Part shown: positions 43,825 through 53,398 of the stretch, one piece after another
How the letters are laid out: each line of letters starts with the position of its first letter
Position numbering within the stretch: position 1 is the first letter of the stretch
Assembly: GCA_944324835.1 (NCBI GenBank)
Contig: CALUXV010000002.1
Span: 1 to 64,000, forward strand
From: Candidatus Gastranaerophilales bacterium
GTDB lineage: Bacteria; Cyanobacteriota; Vampirovibrionia; Gastranaerophilales; Gastranaerophilaceae
Direction: 5' to 3'
Length of the DNA: 64,000 bases
Position numbers and translations under genes: made by a program
The notes under the pieces: model-generated
What the model saw: only the letters and a program-made list of their open reading frames with translations
What the model was told of the DNA's origin: nothing
Database searches by the model: none

Positions 43825-46035
43825 TTATATAGATTTTCTTTCTTGTTTTGTTTTCTTTTTTGAAACATTTTTTTTAGAAAACTGTTGAGGAGCTTGGGAG
43901 AAAGCTGTTTGAACACGTTTTACACTATAAACATCAGGCAGATTTTGAATTGCTGTCATAACTTTTTTAAGTGTTTCAATATTATCAAGCTCAATTCCAA
44001 GTTCAATAACCCCTAATTTATTATTTTTAGCTTTTGCATTCGCAAAAACAATGTTGGTATTATTATCGGATACAGCAGCAATAATATCCTTTAAAAGACC
44101 GTGTTTTTCTGCAGTTTCAATACGGATACTTGTTGTATAGGTCTTATCAGTATTATTTCCGGACCAATGTATATCCAAAAGGCGCTCCGGTTCTATATTA
44201 TCAAGAGTTTTGCAGTCCAAACGATGGATTGTAACACCTTTCGAACGGGTTACAACGCCAACAATTGGTTCTCCTGGAATAGGAGAACAACATCTAGCAA
44301 ATGAATATAAAAGACCTTCAAGCCCAATAACATCTTTTTTTGATGCTTTATGCTCTCTGCCCAATACCGGTTCTTTAGGTTTTGTTGGTTTTTTAAGTTT
44401 ATTTACAATTTTATTAACTGTAGTTTCTCCATAGCCAAGTGCTGCAAATAAATCGTCGGTTGTAAGATAATTCATTTGCTTTGCAACCTTTTCAAGTTCA
44501 CCGTTTTTCATATTTTCATCAAAAACAGGCTTAGTTAGTTCATGTTCCAGTGTAGATTTACCAAGTTCTATATGATCTTCACGCTTATTCTTTTTGAACC
44601 ACTGTCTTATTTTTGATGAAGCTTGTTTGGTTACAACAAAATTAAGCCAGCCAAGTTTTGGAGCCTGAACTTTAGAAGTTAAAATTTCTACAATATCACC
44701 ATTCTTAAGTTTGGTATCAAGCTGGGCAATTCTGCCATTTATAAGTGCACCTACAGTCCTATGTCCAACATCAGAATGGATACGATAAGAAAAATCAACA
44801 GGAGTAGCATTTACAGGTAAATCAATTACATCACCATTCGGCGTAAAGGCAAAAACTTGGTCAGAGAATAAATCTAGTTTTACTGAATTGACATAATCTT
44901 CTGCATCTTTAGTATCCTTATTATATTCAATAAGTTTGCGCATCCAAGAAAATTGTTTATCTGTTTCTGAGTTAGCCTTTTGTGATCCTTTTTCTTTATA
45001 GCGCCAGTGAGCAGCAACCCCATATTCAGCCACCTCATGCATTTTCCAGGTTCTAATCTGTACTTCTAATGGTTTTTGACGAGGTCCAATCACAGAAGTA
45101 TGAAGTGATTGGTACATATTTCCTTTCGGCATAGCAATATAATCTTTAAAACGTCCTGGTATCGGTTTAAATTGAGAATGAATTAAACCTAAAACCTCAT
45201 AACATTCTTTTTCAGTATCAACAATTACACGAACGGCAGTTATATCATACAAATCGTGGAATGTAACATTTTGCCGTTTCATTTTATTATAAATACTGTA
45301 ATAGTGTTTTGCACGACCGGTTATTTCAGCTTTTATACCAAATTTCTTTACATCTTGTTTAATTTTATCAATTAAAAGCTGAACTGTAGAATCTCTCTCA
45401 GCTTTCTTTTGAGAAACTAATTTAGCGATTTCATAGTACTTGTCAGGATGAAGGTACTTTAAAGATAAGTCTTCAAGTTCAGCTTTAATTTTACCAACCC
45501 CTAAACGATTTGCAAGAGGTGCAAAAATATCGAGAGTTTCTTGGGCAATTCTTTGTTGCTTTGCTGCAGCCATAAAATTAAGCGTACGCATATTATGCAA
45601 TCTATCAGCAAGTTTGAGAAAAATTATTCTAAAATCACTTGCCATTGCAATAAATAAACGGCGAAAATTTTCTGCTTGACGTTCTTCTTTGGATTTAAAC
45701 TGCAGTTTCCCAAGTTTGGTAACACCTTGCACAAGGTTTAATACATCATCTCCAAAAAGTTCTTTTATTTCTTCCGGTTTTGTGTCTGTATCTTCAAGAA
45801 TATCATGTAAAAATCCTGCCATTAAAGTATGTGTATCAGCTTTTAAATCCAAAAGAATTTTAACAACTTCTACAGGGTGAATTATATAAGGTTCTTCAGA
45901 TACTCTGTATTGCCCTTCATGAAGTTTTTTTGCAAACTCAAATGCCTTTTCAATTTGTTCAATATCTTCCTGCGGACGATTTTGAGCAATTAACTTTTCT
46001 TTTATATCAGTAAATAAATTTGATTGATCATCCAT
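43825..46035 (-). CDS. rel: Bifunctional (p)ppGpp synthetase/hydrolase
   Basis: 736 aa stringent-response enzyme. The N-terminal HD hydrolase domain is intact (EPYIIHPVEVVKILLDL, MAGFLHDILEDTD, KLADRLHNMRTL). The synthetase domain contains AVRVIVDTEKECYEVLGLIH and PGRFKDYIAMPKGNMYQSLHTSV. TGS follows (VFAFTPNGDVIDLPVNATPVDFSYRIH), then the zinc-finger-like region CCSPIPGEPIVG and a C-terminal ACT domain. Single Rel/SpoT-type enzyme, presumably both making and degrading (p)ppGpp. Confidence 0.97.
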   Translation of the reverse strand: MDDQSNLFTDIKEKLIAQNRPQEDIEQIEKAFEFAKKLHEGQYRVSEEPYIIHPVEVVKILLDLKADTHTLMAGFLHDILEDTDTKPEEIKELFGDDVLNLVQGVTKLGKLQFKSKEERQAENFRRLFIAMASDFRIIFLKLADRLHNMRTLNFMAAAKQQRIAQETLDIFAPLANRLGVGKIKAELEDLSLKYLHPDKYYEIAKLVSQKKAERDSTVQLLIDKIKQDVKKFGIKAEITGRAKHYYSIYNKMKRQNVTFHDLYDITAVRVIVDTEKECYEVLGLIHSQFKPIPGRFKDYIAMPKGNMYQSLHTSVIGPRQKPLEVQIRTWKMHEVAEYGVAAHWRYKEKGSQKANSETDKQFSWMRKLIEYNKDTKDAEDYVNSVKLDLFSDQVFAFTPNGDVIDLPVNATPVDFSYRIHSDVGHRTVGALINGRIAQLDTKLKNGDIVEILTSKVQAPKLGWLNFVVTKQASSKIRQWFKKNKREDHIELGKSTLEHELTKPVFDENMKNGELEKVAKQMNYLTTDDLFAALGYGETTVNKIVNKLKKPTKPKEPVLGREHKASKKDVIGLEGLLYSFARCCSPIPGEPIVGVVTRSKGVTIHRLDCKTLDNIEPERLLDIHWSGNNTDKTYTTSIRIETAEKHGLLKDIIAAVSDNNTNIVFANAKAKNNKLGVIELGIELDNIETLKKVMTAIQNLPDVYSVKRVQTAFSQAPQQFSKKNVSKKKTKQERKSI

Positions 46036-46101
46036 ACAAATTTTATAATACTACATGTGTTAACAATTGTAAATAATTTTGCATGGAGATTTATTGTTTA
46101 T

Positions 46102-46764
46102 TTACAGTTCTATACTTTCACCAACCGGCATAACAACAGGTTCTTTCCCTTGCTCTTTTATGGCTTCAACAAACTTAGAAACATCAGCTACAATAGCATC
46201 AAAAGTGTTATAATGCATAGGAATAACTTTAGGAGCACCTATCCATTGTGCTGCAATCGCTGCTTGCTCAACATCCATAGTAAATGTTCCTCCGATAGGA
46301 AGTATGGCAATATCAGGTCTAAATACTTCTTTTAACACTTTCATTTCAGAATTTAAACAGGTATCACCGGCATGAAAAACTCTTTTCCCTTCAATTTCAA
46401 ACAATAAACCTGCAGGACAGCCAGTATAAATACCATCCGGCGATGAACTTGAATGAAATGCCGGCAAAAATATAACTCGTCCAAATGGGAATTTAATCCA
46501 AGCCCCTAAACCAAAACCATTTGCGCGGGCCTTATTTGAAGAACAATAATTTGCTAATTCAAATACAGCATTAATAGCCGCACCGCTTTGTCTTGATATA
46601 TCCATAGCACTTCCTAAGTGATCCCCATGACCATGCGTAACAAATATATCTGTAACATGATTTCTATCGTAATTAGGGTAACAGACAAGATACGGATCAA
46701 TTAATATCTGTGCTTTTCCAGACTTGATTTCAAATGCACTATGACCTAAGTATGTTAATTTCAT
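46102..46764 (-). CDS. UPF0173 metal-dependent hydrolase
   Basis: 220 aa metallo-beta-lactamase fold. KLTYLGHSAFEIKSGKAQILIDPY is the family opening, THGHGDHLG gives the metal ligands (HxHxDH), FHAGDTCLNSEM has the next ligands and IPMHYNTFD the last His. Length and motifs are those of the YtkL/UPF0173 family, whose physiological substrate is not established. Divergent from ribD by 52 bp. Confidence 0.92.
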   Translation of the reverse strand: MKLTYLGHSAFEIKSGKAQILIDPYLVCYPNYDRNHVTDIFVTHGHGDHLGSAMDISRQSGAAINAVFELANYCSSNKARANGFGLGAWIKFPFGRVIFLPAFHSSSSPDGIYTGCPAGLLFEIEGKRVFHAGDTCLNSEMKVLKEVFRPDIAILPIGGTFTMDVEQAAIAAQWIGAPKVIPMHYNTFDAIVADVSKFVEAIKEQGKEPVVMPVGESIEL

Positions 46765-46816
46765 ATCTGCCCCCTTTTTTCTACTATATTAGCATTTTTT
46801 AGGTTAAAATACAAAT

Positions 46817-47857
46817 ATGAACGAGTATGATAAATATATGAAAACTTGTTTTAAACTTGCACAAAAAGGAATGGGCAGAACATCGCCTAATCCGCTTGTC
46901 GGCTGCGTTGTTATTGATAGAGAAGGGAATATTATTTCAACAGGCTATCATAAAAAATATGGTGAAAATCATGCAGAAAGAGATGCTCTTTTAAAACTTG
47001 ATAAAAATACTGCAAAAGACGGAACACTTGTTGTTAACCTAGAACCCTGCAACCACTATGGCAAAACACCGCCTTGTACGGATATCATTATTGAATACGG
47101 TATTAAACGTGTTGTTATATCGTCACGAGATACAAATCCTAAAGCTGCGGGTGGTATCAAAAGATTACAAGATGCAGGAATTGAAGTTATACAAGGAGTT
47201 TTAGAAGAAGAAGGCAACAAACTTAATGAAATATTTTTTACAAATATAAATGAAAAACGAACATTTGTTGCTCTAAAAACTGCAACTACGATTGATGGTA
47301 AAATAGCTACCTCTACAGGAGATTCAAAATGGATTACTTCTGATAAAGCAAGGGAATATGCCTACAAACTTCGAAAACAGTATGATGCAATACTTACGTC
47401 ATCATCAACAGTAATTGCTGACAACCCTAAAATGGTACACAAAAACAAAATAATTATTGACAGGTGCTTGAGGTGCGATTTTTCATCAGAAATATTTAAA
47501 CAGGGAGAAATATATCTTTTTACTCAAAAAGCTCCTTCAGAGTGCCCTAAATTACCGCAAATTGAATTTATTTGCAGTAAAGAATTATCTCTCCAATACG
47601 TACTTAATGAACTCTATAAGCGAAAAATTATGTCAGTATTTGTTGAAGCCGGCGGAAAACTTTCGGGAGCGTTCCTAAAAGAAGGATTGATTGATAAATT
47701 ATACCACTTCACCGCCCCTAAAATTCTCAATGATAATACTGGGAAATCGGCTTTTGACGGTGATTCTGTTGCATCGGTAAAATTTGCAAAAGAATTTCAC
47801 CTTGAATCTATAAAAAAATTGACTCCTGATGTGCTGTTAACCTATACGCGGTCTTGA
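46817..47857 (+). CDS. ribD: Bifunctional riboflavin deaminase/reductase RibD
   Basis: 346 aa. N-terminal deaminase: GRTSPNPLVGCVV, HAERDALL, and the zinc Cys in EPCNHYGKTPPC. C-terminal reductase: ALKTATTIDGKIAT, GDSKWITS and FVEAGGKLSGAF. It performs two successive steps from the GTP cyclohydrolase II product to 5-amino-6-ribitylaminouracil 5-phosphate. No FMN riboswitch is visible in the 52-bp upstream gap and no other rib genes follow; ribF is 14 kb away. Its 3' end overlaps the opposite-strand pdxA-like gene by 50 bp. Confidence 0.96.
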   Translation: MNEYDKYMKTCFKLAQKGMGRTSPNPLVGCVVIDREGNIISTGYHKKYGENHAERDALLKLDKNTAKDGTLVVNLEPCNHYGKTPPCTDIIIEYGIKRVVISSRDTNPKAAGGIKRLQDAGIEVIQGVLEEEGNKLNEIFFTNINEKRTFVALKTATTIDGKIATSTGDSKWITSDKAREYAYKLRKQYDAILTSSSTVIADNPKMVHKNKIIIDRCLRCDFSSEIFKQGEIYLFTQKAPSECPKLPQIEFICSKELSLQYVLNELYKRKIMSVFVEAGGKLSGAFLKEGLIDKLYHFTAPKILNDNTGKSAFDGDSVASVKFAKEFHLESIKKLTPDVLLTYTRS

Positions 47858-48740
47858 TTGCAGCCATCATTGAACGATAATCTGCAATATTTTTACCTGC
47901 TATATTAAAAGCAGTTCCATGAGAAGGTGATGTTCTGATAACAGGTAGTCCAATTGTTGTATTAACCGTATTATAAGGAGCGGCAGACTTAATAGGAATA
48001 AGACCTTGGTCATGATACATTGCAATATAGCAGTCAAATGGAGCTTTCTTGCCGTGTATTGTGTTTTGAACTGCATCTATAAATAAAGTATCAGATGGTA
48101 ATGGATTTGTAATATCTATACCCGTTTCCCTTAGTTTTTCAACAGCAGGCATTATTATATCAATTTCTTCTCTACCTAAAATCCCATCTTCACCTGCATG
48201 CGGATTCAGAGAACAAAGAGCATATTTAATATTACGGTTATAAAACTTATTAAGACGAATAATTTTATCTATAATCATTTCATTTGTAATGCTAATTTCT
48301 TTAAGCGCACAATGCCGTGTTAATAAAAAGACATCAAAATATTCAGATATAAAAAGCATTTCTGCCTTTTCACCATTAGTGCTTAAAAAATATTCTAAAA
48401 CTTCTGTCTGACCGTTAAATTTATGTCCTGCAAGATGTAATGCTTCTTTTGAAACAGGAGCAGTTACAATTGCTCTTGGTAAAATTTCTGAAGCCATTTT
48501 AAGAGATTTAAAACAAAATTCTCCAGAGCTTTTTGATAATTTACCATATTCAATTTCATTAACCGGCAAGGAAATTATTTCATAATTATTTTTTAAGCCT
48601 TTTAACAATTTTGGATTTGATATAATAACGACTTTGTCTAATGGCAAATTCAATTCGTTTAGAGCTTTTACTGTAATTTCGGCTCCGATACCATTATAAT
48701 CTCCTGTTGTTATTGCTATTTTATCTTTATAGTTGTTCAT
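47808..48740 (-). CDS. pdxA2: PdxA-family dehydrogenase, probably PdxA2 (4-phosphothreonate type)
   Basis: 310 aa. Metal ligands are present: LLTRHCALKEI, SLNPHAGEDGILGREE and AMYHDQGLIPIK. The substrate loop reads FNGQTEVL where PdxA usually has GHTE, a His-to-Gln change. Directly after and overlapping a four-carbon acid sugar kinase; in known D-threonate and related catabolism the kinase makes the 4-phosphate and PdxA2 oxidises it. Vitamin B6 synthesis is the alternative function. Confidence 0.8.
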   Translation of the reverse strand: MNNYKDKIAITTGDYNGIGAEITVKALNELNLPLDKVVIISNPKLLKGLKNNYEIISLPVNEIEYGKLSKSSGEFCFKSLKMASEILPRAIVTAPVSKEALHLAGHKFNGQTEVLEYFLSTNGEKAEMLFISEYFDVFLLTRHCALKEISITNEMIIDKIIRLNKFYNRNIKYALCSLNPHAGEDGILGREEIDIIMPAVEKLRETGIDITNPLPSDTLFIDAVQNTIHGKKAPFDCYIAMYHDQGLIPIKSAAPYNTVNTTIGLPVIRTSPSHGTAFNIAGKNIADYRSMMAAIKTAYRLTAHQESIFL

Positions 48741-50031
48741 GACGGTTAATATATTTCACAATGTCTATTAAAGTAGCAGAATTACCAAGATTTCCAGATT
48801 TAGTAATAATTAATTGGTCTTTTTTATCAACACATAAAGGAATTGCAGGCAATACTTCATCAATCAAAGATAATTCCATTGCATTAATTGCCCGACAACA
48901 TTTATAAGAAGTTTCACCGCCTAAAGCAACCAAAAGGACATTTTTTTCGGAAATAACACGTTTGGTAAGTTCCGCAAGAAAATCTGTAATTCGAGTTGCA
49001 AATTTTGTTCTTGTAAGTTCAGCATTTAAAGAATCATCAGAAAAGCCATCAAAATTATCAACCAGATAAGATGAATGCACAAGAACAGTATTTTCTTGGC
49101 CAAGATTAGCAACGATATTATCAACCATAGACTGCTGAACACCTTCTAAAATATTTTTTTCAGTAAGCCCAATTTCATAGATATTTTCTGAATCATCACT
49201 ATTTTTAAGTTTTTCTATTTGATTACTATTAATTCCGGTAGCGCTGCCGGAAACAATAAACTTAGGCAATTTAGGCAATGAACGAGGAATATAGTTTGCT
49301 TGTTCAGGAAGCCAAATTGATGACAAAACTGTTGCAGCCGCAGCTGTTCCTGCTGGCAAAATATTAAATCCCGATTTATTTATTGCAAGAATAATTTGTT
49401 CAATATCAACGATTGATGCAGCATCAGCTACTATCAGCTTTTTACCATTTCTGATTAATTCATTAATTTTCATCAAAATAGGTCCTGCACCATTCATAAC
49501 TGTTTTTAATTCAATGTGCGCAACTAAATCCTCTTTTTCTTTTAATTGGTTTTTCAGTATTGTTGGAACATGTGACTCAAGAATAGGAGAATGTGGGTCT
49601 TGAGCATATTCAGTTCTTCCGATAGGTAATCCTTTTAAAAGATGATACCCGCCAACAGTTATACGTCCTTCTGATGGAAACGCTGGTACAAGTACTGCTG
49701 CATCCATATCTAATACTTCTACCATTTTTAAAGTTTCAGGTCCAATATTTCCCCGCACTGTTGAATCAATTTTTTTATAAAAGTGTTCAATATTTAGTGA
49801 TGATGATATAGAATGAACAGCTTCTTCAACTCTTTGACAAGCTGTTTCTGCATCAATATTCCTTGATTCGGTAGATGCTGCCCAAACACCCATTTCAGTA
49901 GAAGTTTGAGATATTTCATTATAGTCTAAAAGAATATTTGTATTAACGCCTCTTTTTTGAAACTGGAGTGCAGTATCATTTGCCCCGGTCAAATCATCAG
50001 CAATTATACCTATCTGATTAGAAAAAATCAT
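48727..50031 (-). CDS. Four-carbon acid sugar kinase (DUF1537/OtnK family)
   Basis: 434 aa. The N-terminal substrate-binding domain begins IGIIADDLTGANDTALQFQKRG, and FYKKIDSTVRGNIGPE is characteristic. The C-terminal nucleotide-binding domain contains FIVSGSATGINSNQIE and LVALGGETSYKCCRAI. Family members phosphorylate threonate, erythronate or related acids. It overlaps pdxA2 by 14 bp and starts on the ssb stop codon, so all three are translated from one message. No transporter or aldolase partner is next to it. Confidence 0.88.
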   Translation of the reverse strand: MIFSNQIGIIADDLTGANDTALQFQKRGVNTNILLDYNEISQTSTEMGVWAASTESRNIDAETACQRVEEAVHSISSSLNIEHFYKKIDSTVRGNIGPETLKMVEVLDMDAAVLVPAFPSEGRITVGGYHLLKGLPIGRTEYAQDPHSPILESHVPTILKNQLKEKEDLVAHIELKTVMNGAGPILMKINELIRNGKKLIVADAASIVDIEQIILAINKSGFNILPAGTAAAATVLSSIWLPEQANYIPRSLPKLPKFIVSGSATGINSNQIEKLKNSDDSENIYEIGLTEKNILEGVQQSMVDNIVANLGQENTVLVHSSYLVDNFDGFSDDSLNAELTRTKFATRITDFLAELTKRVISEKNVLLVALGGETSYKCCRAINAMELSLIDEVLPAIPLCVDKKDQLIITKSGNLGNSATLIDIVKYINRHEQL

Positions 50032-50357
50032 TATTCAGCGTCCCGTTTTGAACCTAATAATCTTACATTATTTGCAACAATTAAAAATCTTTCTCTTTCT
50101 TCGCCTGAAGCATCTTTCCACTTATTTGTCTGTATACGTCCATCAACAGCAACCAGACGTCCTTTTTTTATATACTCCCCTGCGAATTCTGCTTGTTTAT
50201 CCCAAACATCTATGTTAAACCAATCAGTCACTTCTGATTTTGTCTTGCTATCCCATCTGTTTACAGCAAGTGAAAATGTTGTTCTAATTTTTCCGGATTC
50301 AAAATATTTTATTTCAGCATCCTGTCCTGCTCTGCCAACAATAACAGCACTATTCAT
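50031..50357 (-). CDS. ssb: Single-stranded DNA-binding protein, short, tail-less
   Basis: 108-aa OB-fold SSB: SAVIVGRAGQDAEIKYFESGKIRTTFSLAVNRW, then TDWFNIDVWDKQAEFAGEYIKKGRLVAVDGRIQTNKW. It ends at RLLGSKRDAE, with no Gly/Pro linker and no acidic DDDIPF-type tip that recruits other replication proteins in housekeeping SSB. It may be a secondary SSB; a full-length copy might exist elsewhere. First gene of a unit with the acid sugar kinase. Confidence 0.9.
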   Translation of the reverse strand: MNSAVIVGRAGQDAEIKYFESGKIRTTFSLAVNRWDSKTKSEVTDWFNIDVWDKQAEFAGEYIKKGRLVAVDGRIQTNKWKDASGEERERFLIVANNVRLLGSKRDAE

Positions 50358-50521
50358 TTAAATTTTCTCCCACAATTGTATTACTATGAGAGTATTTTAC
50401 CACAGTTAATATAACTGCTCAAAAATATGTAAAATTTTGTTAAATATAGGGCTAAAACTAGCAAAAATGTTGGTTCACATGTATTAAAATAAATGTAGAA
50501 TGTGTGAAAGGTTGGGTTATT

Positions 50522-50971
50522 ATGACAGTAAATTTTTCTTCATCTATACCTGTATTTAAATCAGAACAAAAAAATACTGAAACCTGTCAATGTGAACATC
50601 ACATATGTCCACAATGCGGCAAGCCTATTGAGGATAAATTTGATAAACCCAAAGAAAAGAAAGGATTTTTAACACGTGCTAAAGATGGATTTATAAACGC
50701 AAGAAAATTCTTTATTGATGCAGGATATTTAATTGGTGGTACTGTAAAAGGATTATTATACGGTACTGCAGCAGGCGGAGTTGTATTAGCTGGCAATGCA
50801 GTAAAAAATACATTTAAAAATGCACCAAAAGCACTTTCTACCAAAGGGAAATTACTTGCAGGAGCTGTTGGAACTATAGTTCTTGCATACAACGTAGTTA
50901 AAGCAAAATTAAATGCTAATCAATCAAAAGCTAATTTAGACCATAGATGGGAAACAGGGCATAATGAATAA
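50522..50971 (+). CDS. Small protein with Cys ribbon and glycine-rich hydrophobic segments
   Basis: 149 aa. Near the N-terminus CQCEHHICPQCGKPIEDK looks like a small zinc ribbon (CxC...CxxC). A basic helix is followed by hydrophobic Gly/Ala segments (about 72-92 and 113-128). No family recognised. The ATG at 50522 is chosen for its better start context over the GTG at 50504. It overlaps the next gene by 8 bp. Confidence 0.65.
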   Translation: MTVNFSSSIPVFKSEQKNTETCQCEHHICPQCGKPIEDKFDKPKEKKGFLTRAKDGFINARKFFIDAGYLIGGTVKGLLYGTAAGGVVLAGNAVKNTFKNAPKALSTKGKLLAGAVGTIVLAYNVVKAKLNANQSKANLDHRWETGHNE

Positions 50972-51539
50972 TAACAATAATATAAATTTTGGTTCGGCGA
51001 CACATGTCTACTTTTTTACCAATAAGGGAACTCGTATTGTGACCGATAAAAACATAAAAACTTGTGAAAGATATCTCGTGCGTCAATTAAATGGTGCAAA
51101 AAATTTGAAATCAAGAAATCAAGATCTTGTAGATACGTTTAAATATGATAAAAAGCATGAAATTGGTGATTATGACTACTATTGTAATCCAAAAGTCCGT
51201 TCAGTATATGAAGTAAGCAAAGAACGTGCCAAAGGATATGTAAATATTATAACAGGTAAACACACTAAAGATGTTGATAAATGGGGAAAAGAAATAGGAA
51301 AGGCAAAAAGAGTTTCAATTGAAAGAACCGGAAGTGCAAAATCTTTTGAAACAAGTGAAGCCGTTCGCAATTACAATAATCAAGCTCCAAAATTTGCTGA
51401 TAAACATGGAATTTATAAAAACGGCAAACGTCAAGCATTCGGTGTAATATTTGAACCTCAATATAATAAAAAAGGGGATTTAAAAGGTTTTGAATACGTT
51501 CGTTCCGGTTATTTTGACGAAGAATTCATCACTAAATAA
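50964..51539 (+). CDS. Unknown soluble basic protein
   Basis: 191 aa, Lys/Asn/Tyr-rich, with no signal peptide, membrane segment or recognised domain. The N-terminal NINFGSATHVYFFTNKGTRIVTD and the C-terminal AFGVIFEPQYNKKGDLKGFEYVRSGYFDE look like folded beta structure. Coupled to the Cys-ribbon protein, it converges on the 615-aa gene with 11 bp between them. Confidence 0.65.
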   Translation: MNNNNNINFGSATHVYFFTNKGTRIVTDKNIKTCERYLVRQLNGAKNLKSRNQDLVDTFKYDKKHEIGDYDYYCNPKVRSVYEVSKERAKGYVNIITGKHTKDVDKWGKEIGKAKRVSIERTGSAKSFETSEAVRNYNNQAPKFADKHGIYKNGKRQAFGVIFEPQYNKKGDLKGFEYVRSGYFDEEFITK

Positions 51540-51550
51540 TATAATAGCTA

Positions 51551-53398
51551 TTATTTTTTAATCTTGTCTGTTTCACCTCTTAGAGTAAGCACTTTTTCTT
51601 TTGTCGTCTCATTTAAATTTTCTATTTGAGATGCTGGTGCATTCATCGCAATCCACAATGGACTAACAAGATTATTTTTATCAAAATAGGCTTGCACTTT
51701 TTGATTAGAACTTAGATACATATTAACCAAAGTTTGAGGAGGTAATGCACTTAGTTTATTAATAACAAAGCCTTCATATTGACTGCCTTGTATTTTACCT
51801 TGAGAAATTAATTTGCTCAAAATATACATACCTTGTTGTCTTGTTAATTCATGGCGTTGTTTGGTAGTGCCACGCGGACTATCTATATCCTTCATCGTAT
51901 CTCTTATATATCTGGATATTTCTGCTTCATTACCATTTTGAATTATATCATTAGTTTTATTTATAAATTCGTTGGAAAGTAAATTTGCATCTAAAGGATT
52001 TGTAACAACTTTTATAGAATTATCTCTTTTGCTGTTGCCTGATACAGAATTAACATAGGCCTTATCAAGAGTATTCATTATTTCAGGAGAATAGTGTTCA
52101 GAATTTTTTATATTATTAATTGCACCATTTCTCTGAGTAGAATCTTCAATTTTATAAGCATTTGAAGCAAGTGTATTCATTGCTCCTGCACGGTTATTAT
52201 CATTTGCATTATCAATAACATACTGATATGCTTCAGCAGCTTCTTGTAGTTTATAGGCTGTTCCTGCATACACAGTTGAATAATTTTGATCATACTGTTC
52301 CTGAGTTATTAATCCTGCACTTACTTTGGCTCGTTCAACACTATCTGTTTCTTTGTACATATATGTTTGAGCGGAAGCTGTAGCAAAATTTTCTTCGTTA
52401 GAAACCAAATCTAACATCTCTCTTACAGTTAAATTACTGCCTAATGCAACTGTTGCCATTTTAAGTAATTTTTGACTTCTATCAGAAAGTTTTAAATCTT
52501 GACCGGCAATTAAAGTAGCGTATTGATGTCTTGTTTCTTTATCATTTGCAGATAAAATTGCAGCACCAATAATCCCAGTTTGAACATTTTCATCCAAGAT
52601 ACCAATACTTTTTACGAGTAATGCTTGCCCTTCTGCATCTGCAGCTGCAAAATATCCGGTCATTTCAACTAAAGCATCACGTTGCGTTGCTAATTTTGCA
52701 TAATATTCTATTTGTTCAGGAGTTAATTTTCCATGAAGATCTTTTTCTTCTTTTGTATAATCACCTGCTTCTAAGCGTGCTTTATGGTATGCATACAAAG
52801 AATCTGCATCATTTTCGTCATACGAATATTTTTCTTTTATTGCATCTTGAAATGCTGCAAGTTTTTCTTCTTCTGTAGTATATTGGGATAAATCAACACC
52901 ATACCTATCTTTTACAAGTGTTTGCGCATCAATTTTATCCCCGTCTTTTAATTCATTTATAGCTGCAGAAACTTGTTCTCCAACACCAATTTCATTGAAT
53001 GTACCTTCTATAATTTTTTTAAATTGTTCTTCAGCATTTGAATTCAAAAATTCTTCATCGAATTTATTTATTTCAAAAGGATCTTTTCCCATTTTATAAG
53101 CAGCATACTCTTTTTCACTGATTATATTATCATCTTCTAAAACATCATACTTATTAAACAGTTCTAATGCTCCAGATACACGCGCTTGATTTTCTGTCAT
53201 TTGTGCGAATATTGTAGGAGAATTATTCGTTACTTGTTTTTCAGAACGTTTCTCTTTTATAAATATTTCAATTTTATCTAGTTTCTTTAACGTTGTTGAT
53301 TGATTTTTTAGTTCCGCTTCTATTTTATCGTATTTAATTAAACTTCTTCGTTGATTGATTGTTGAAGTAGAACCAACATTGTTATTTGGTTCGCTCAT
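51551..53398 (-). CDS. Large helical protein of unknown function
   Basis: 615 aa, no signal peptide. An N-terminal coiled-coil-prone part (1-60) is followed by a segment near 85-110 (FNKYDVLEDDNIISEKEYAAYK) that loosely resembles an EF-hand loop but lacks the DxDxDG spacing. A long alpha-helical region rich in A, E, Y and N resembles tandem helical hairpins (about 200-560). AAGGTGG is a strong RBS. Its own promoter region of over 200 bp is shared with the divergent 170-aa gene. Confidence 0.7.
   Translation of the reverse strand: MSEPNNNVGSTSTINQRRSLIKYDKIEAELKNQSTTLKKLDKIEIFIKEKRSEKQVTNNSPTIFAQMTENQARVSGALELFNKYDVLEDDNIISEKEYAAYKMGKDPFEINKFDEEFLNSNAEEQFKKIIEGTFNEIGVGEQVSAAINELKDGDKIDAQTLVKDRYGVDLSQYTTEEEKLAAFQDAIKEKYSYDENDADSLYAYHKARLEAGDYTKEEKDLHGKLTPEQIEYYAKLATQRDALVEMTGYFAAADAEGQALLVKSIGILDENVQTGIIGAAILSANDKETRHQYATLIAGQDLKLSDRSQKLLKMATVALGSNLTVREMLDLVSNEENFATASAQTYMYKETDSVERAKVSAGLITQEQYDQNYSTVYAGTAYKLQEAAEAYQYVIDNANDNNRAGAMNTLASNAYKIEDSTQRNGAINNIKNSEHYSPEIMNTLDKAYVNSVSGNSKRDNSIKVVTNPLDANLLSNEFINKTNDIIQNGNEAEISRYIRDTMKDIDSPRGTTKQRHELTRQQGMYILSKLISQGKIQGSQYEGFVINKLSALPPQTLVNMYLSSNQKVQAYFDKNNLVSPLWIAMNAPASQIENLNETTKEKVLTLRGETDKIKK

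Noticed and set aside
46765-46816. FMN riboswitch before ribD
   Set aside because: The gap to the divergent gene is only 52 bp, too short for the roughly 140-nt element, and none of its conserved segments are seen.
52900-53150. EF-hand in the 615-aa protein
   Set aside because: FNKYDVLEDDNIISEKEY lacks the DxDxDG spacing and the Gly of a true calcium loop.
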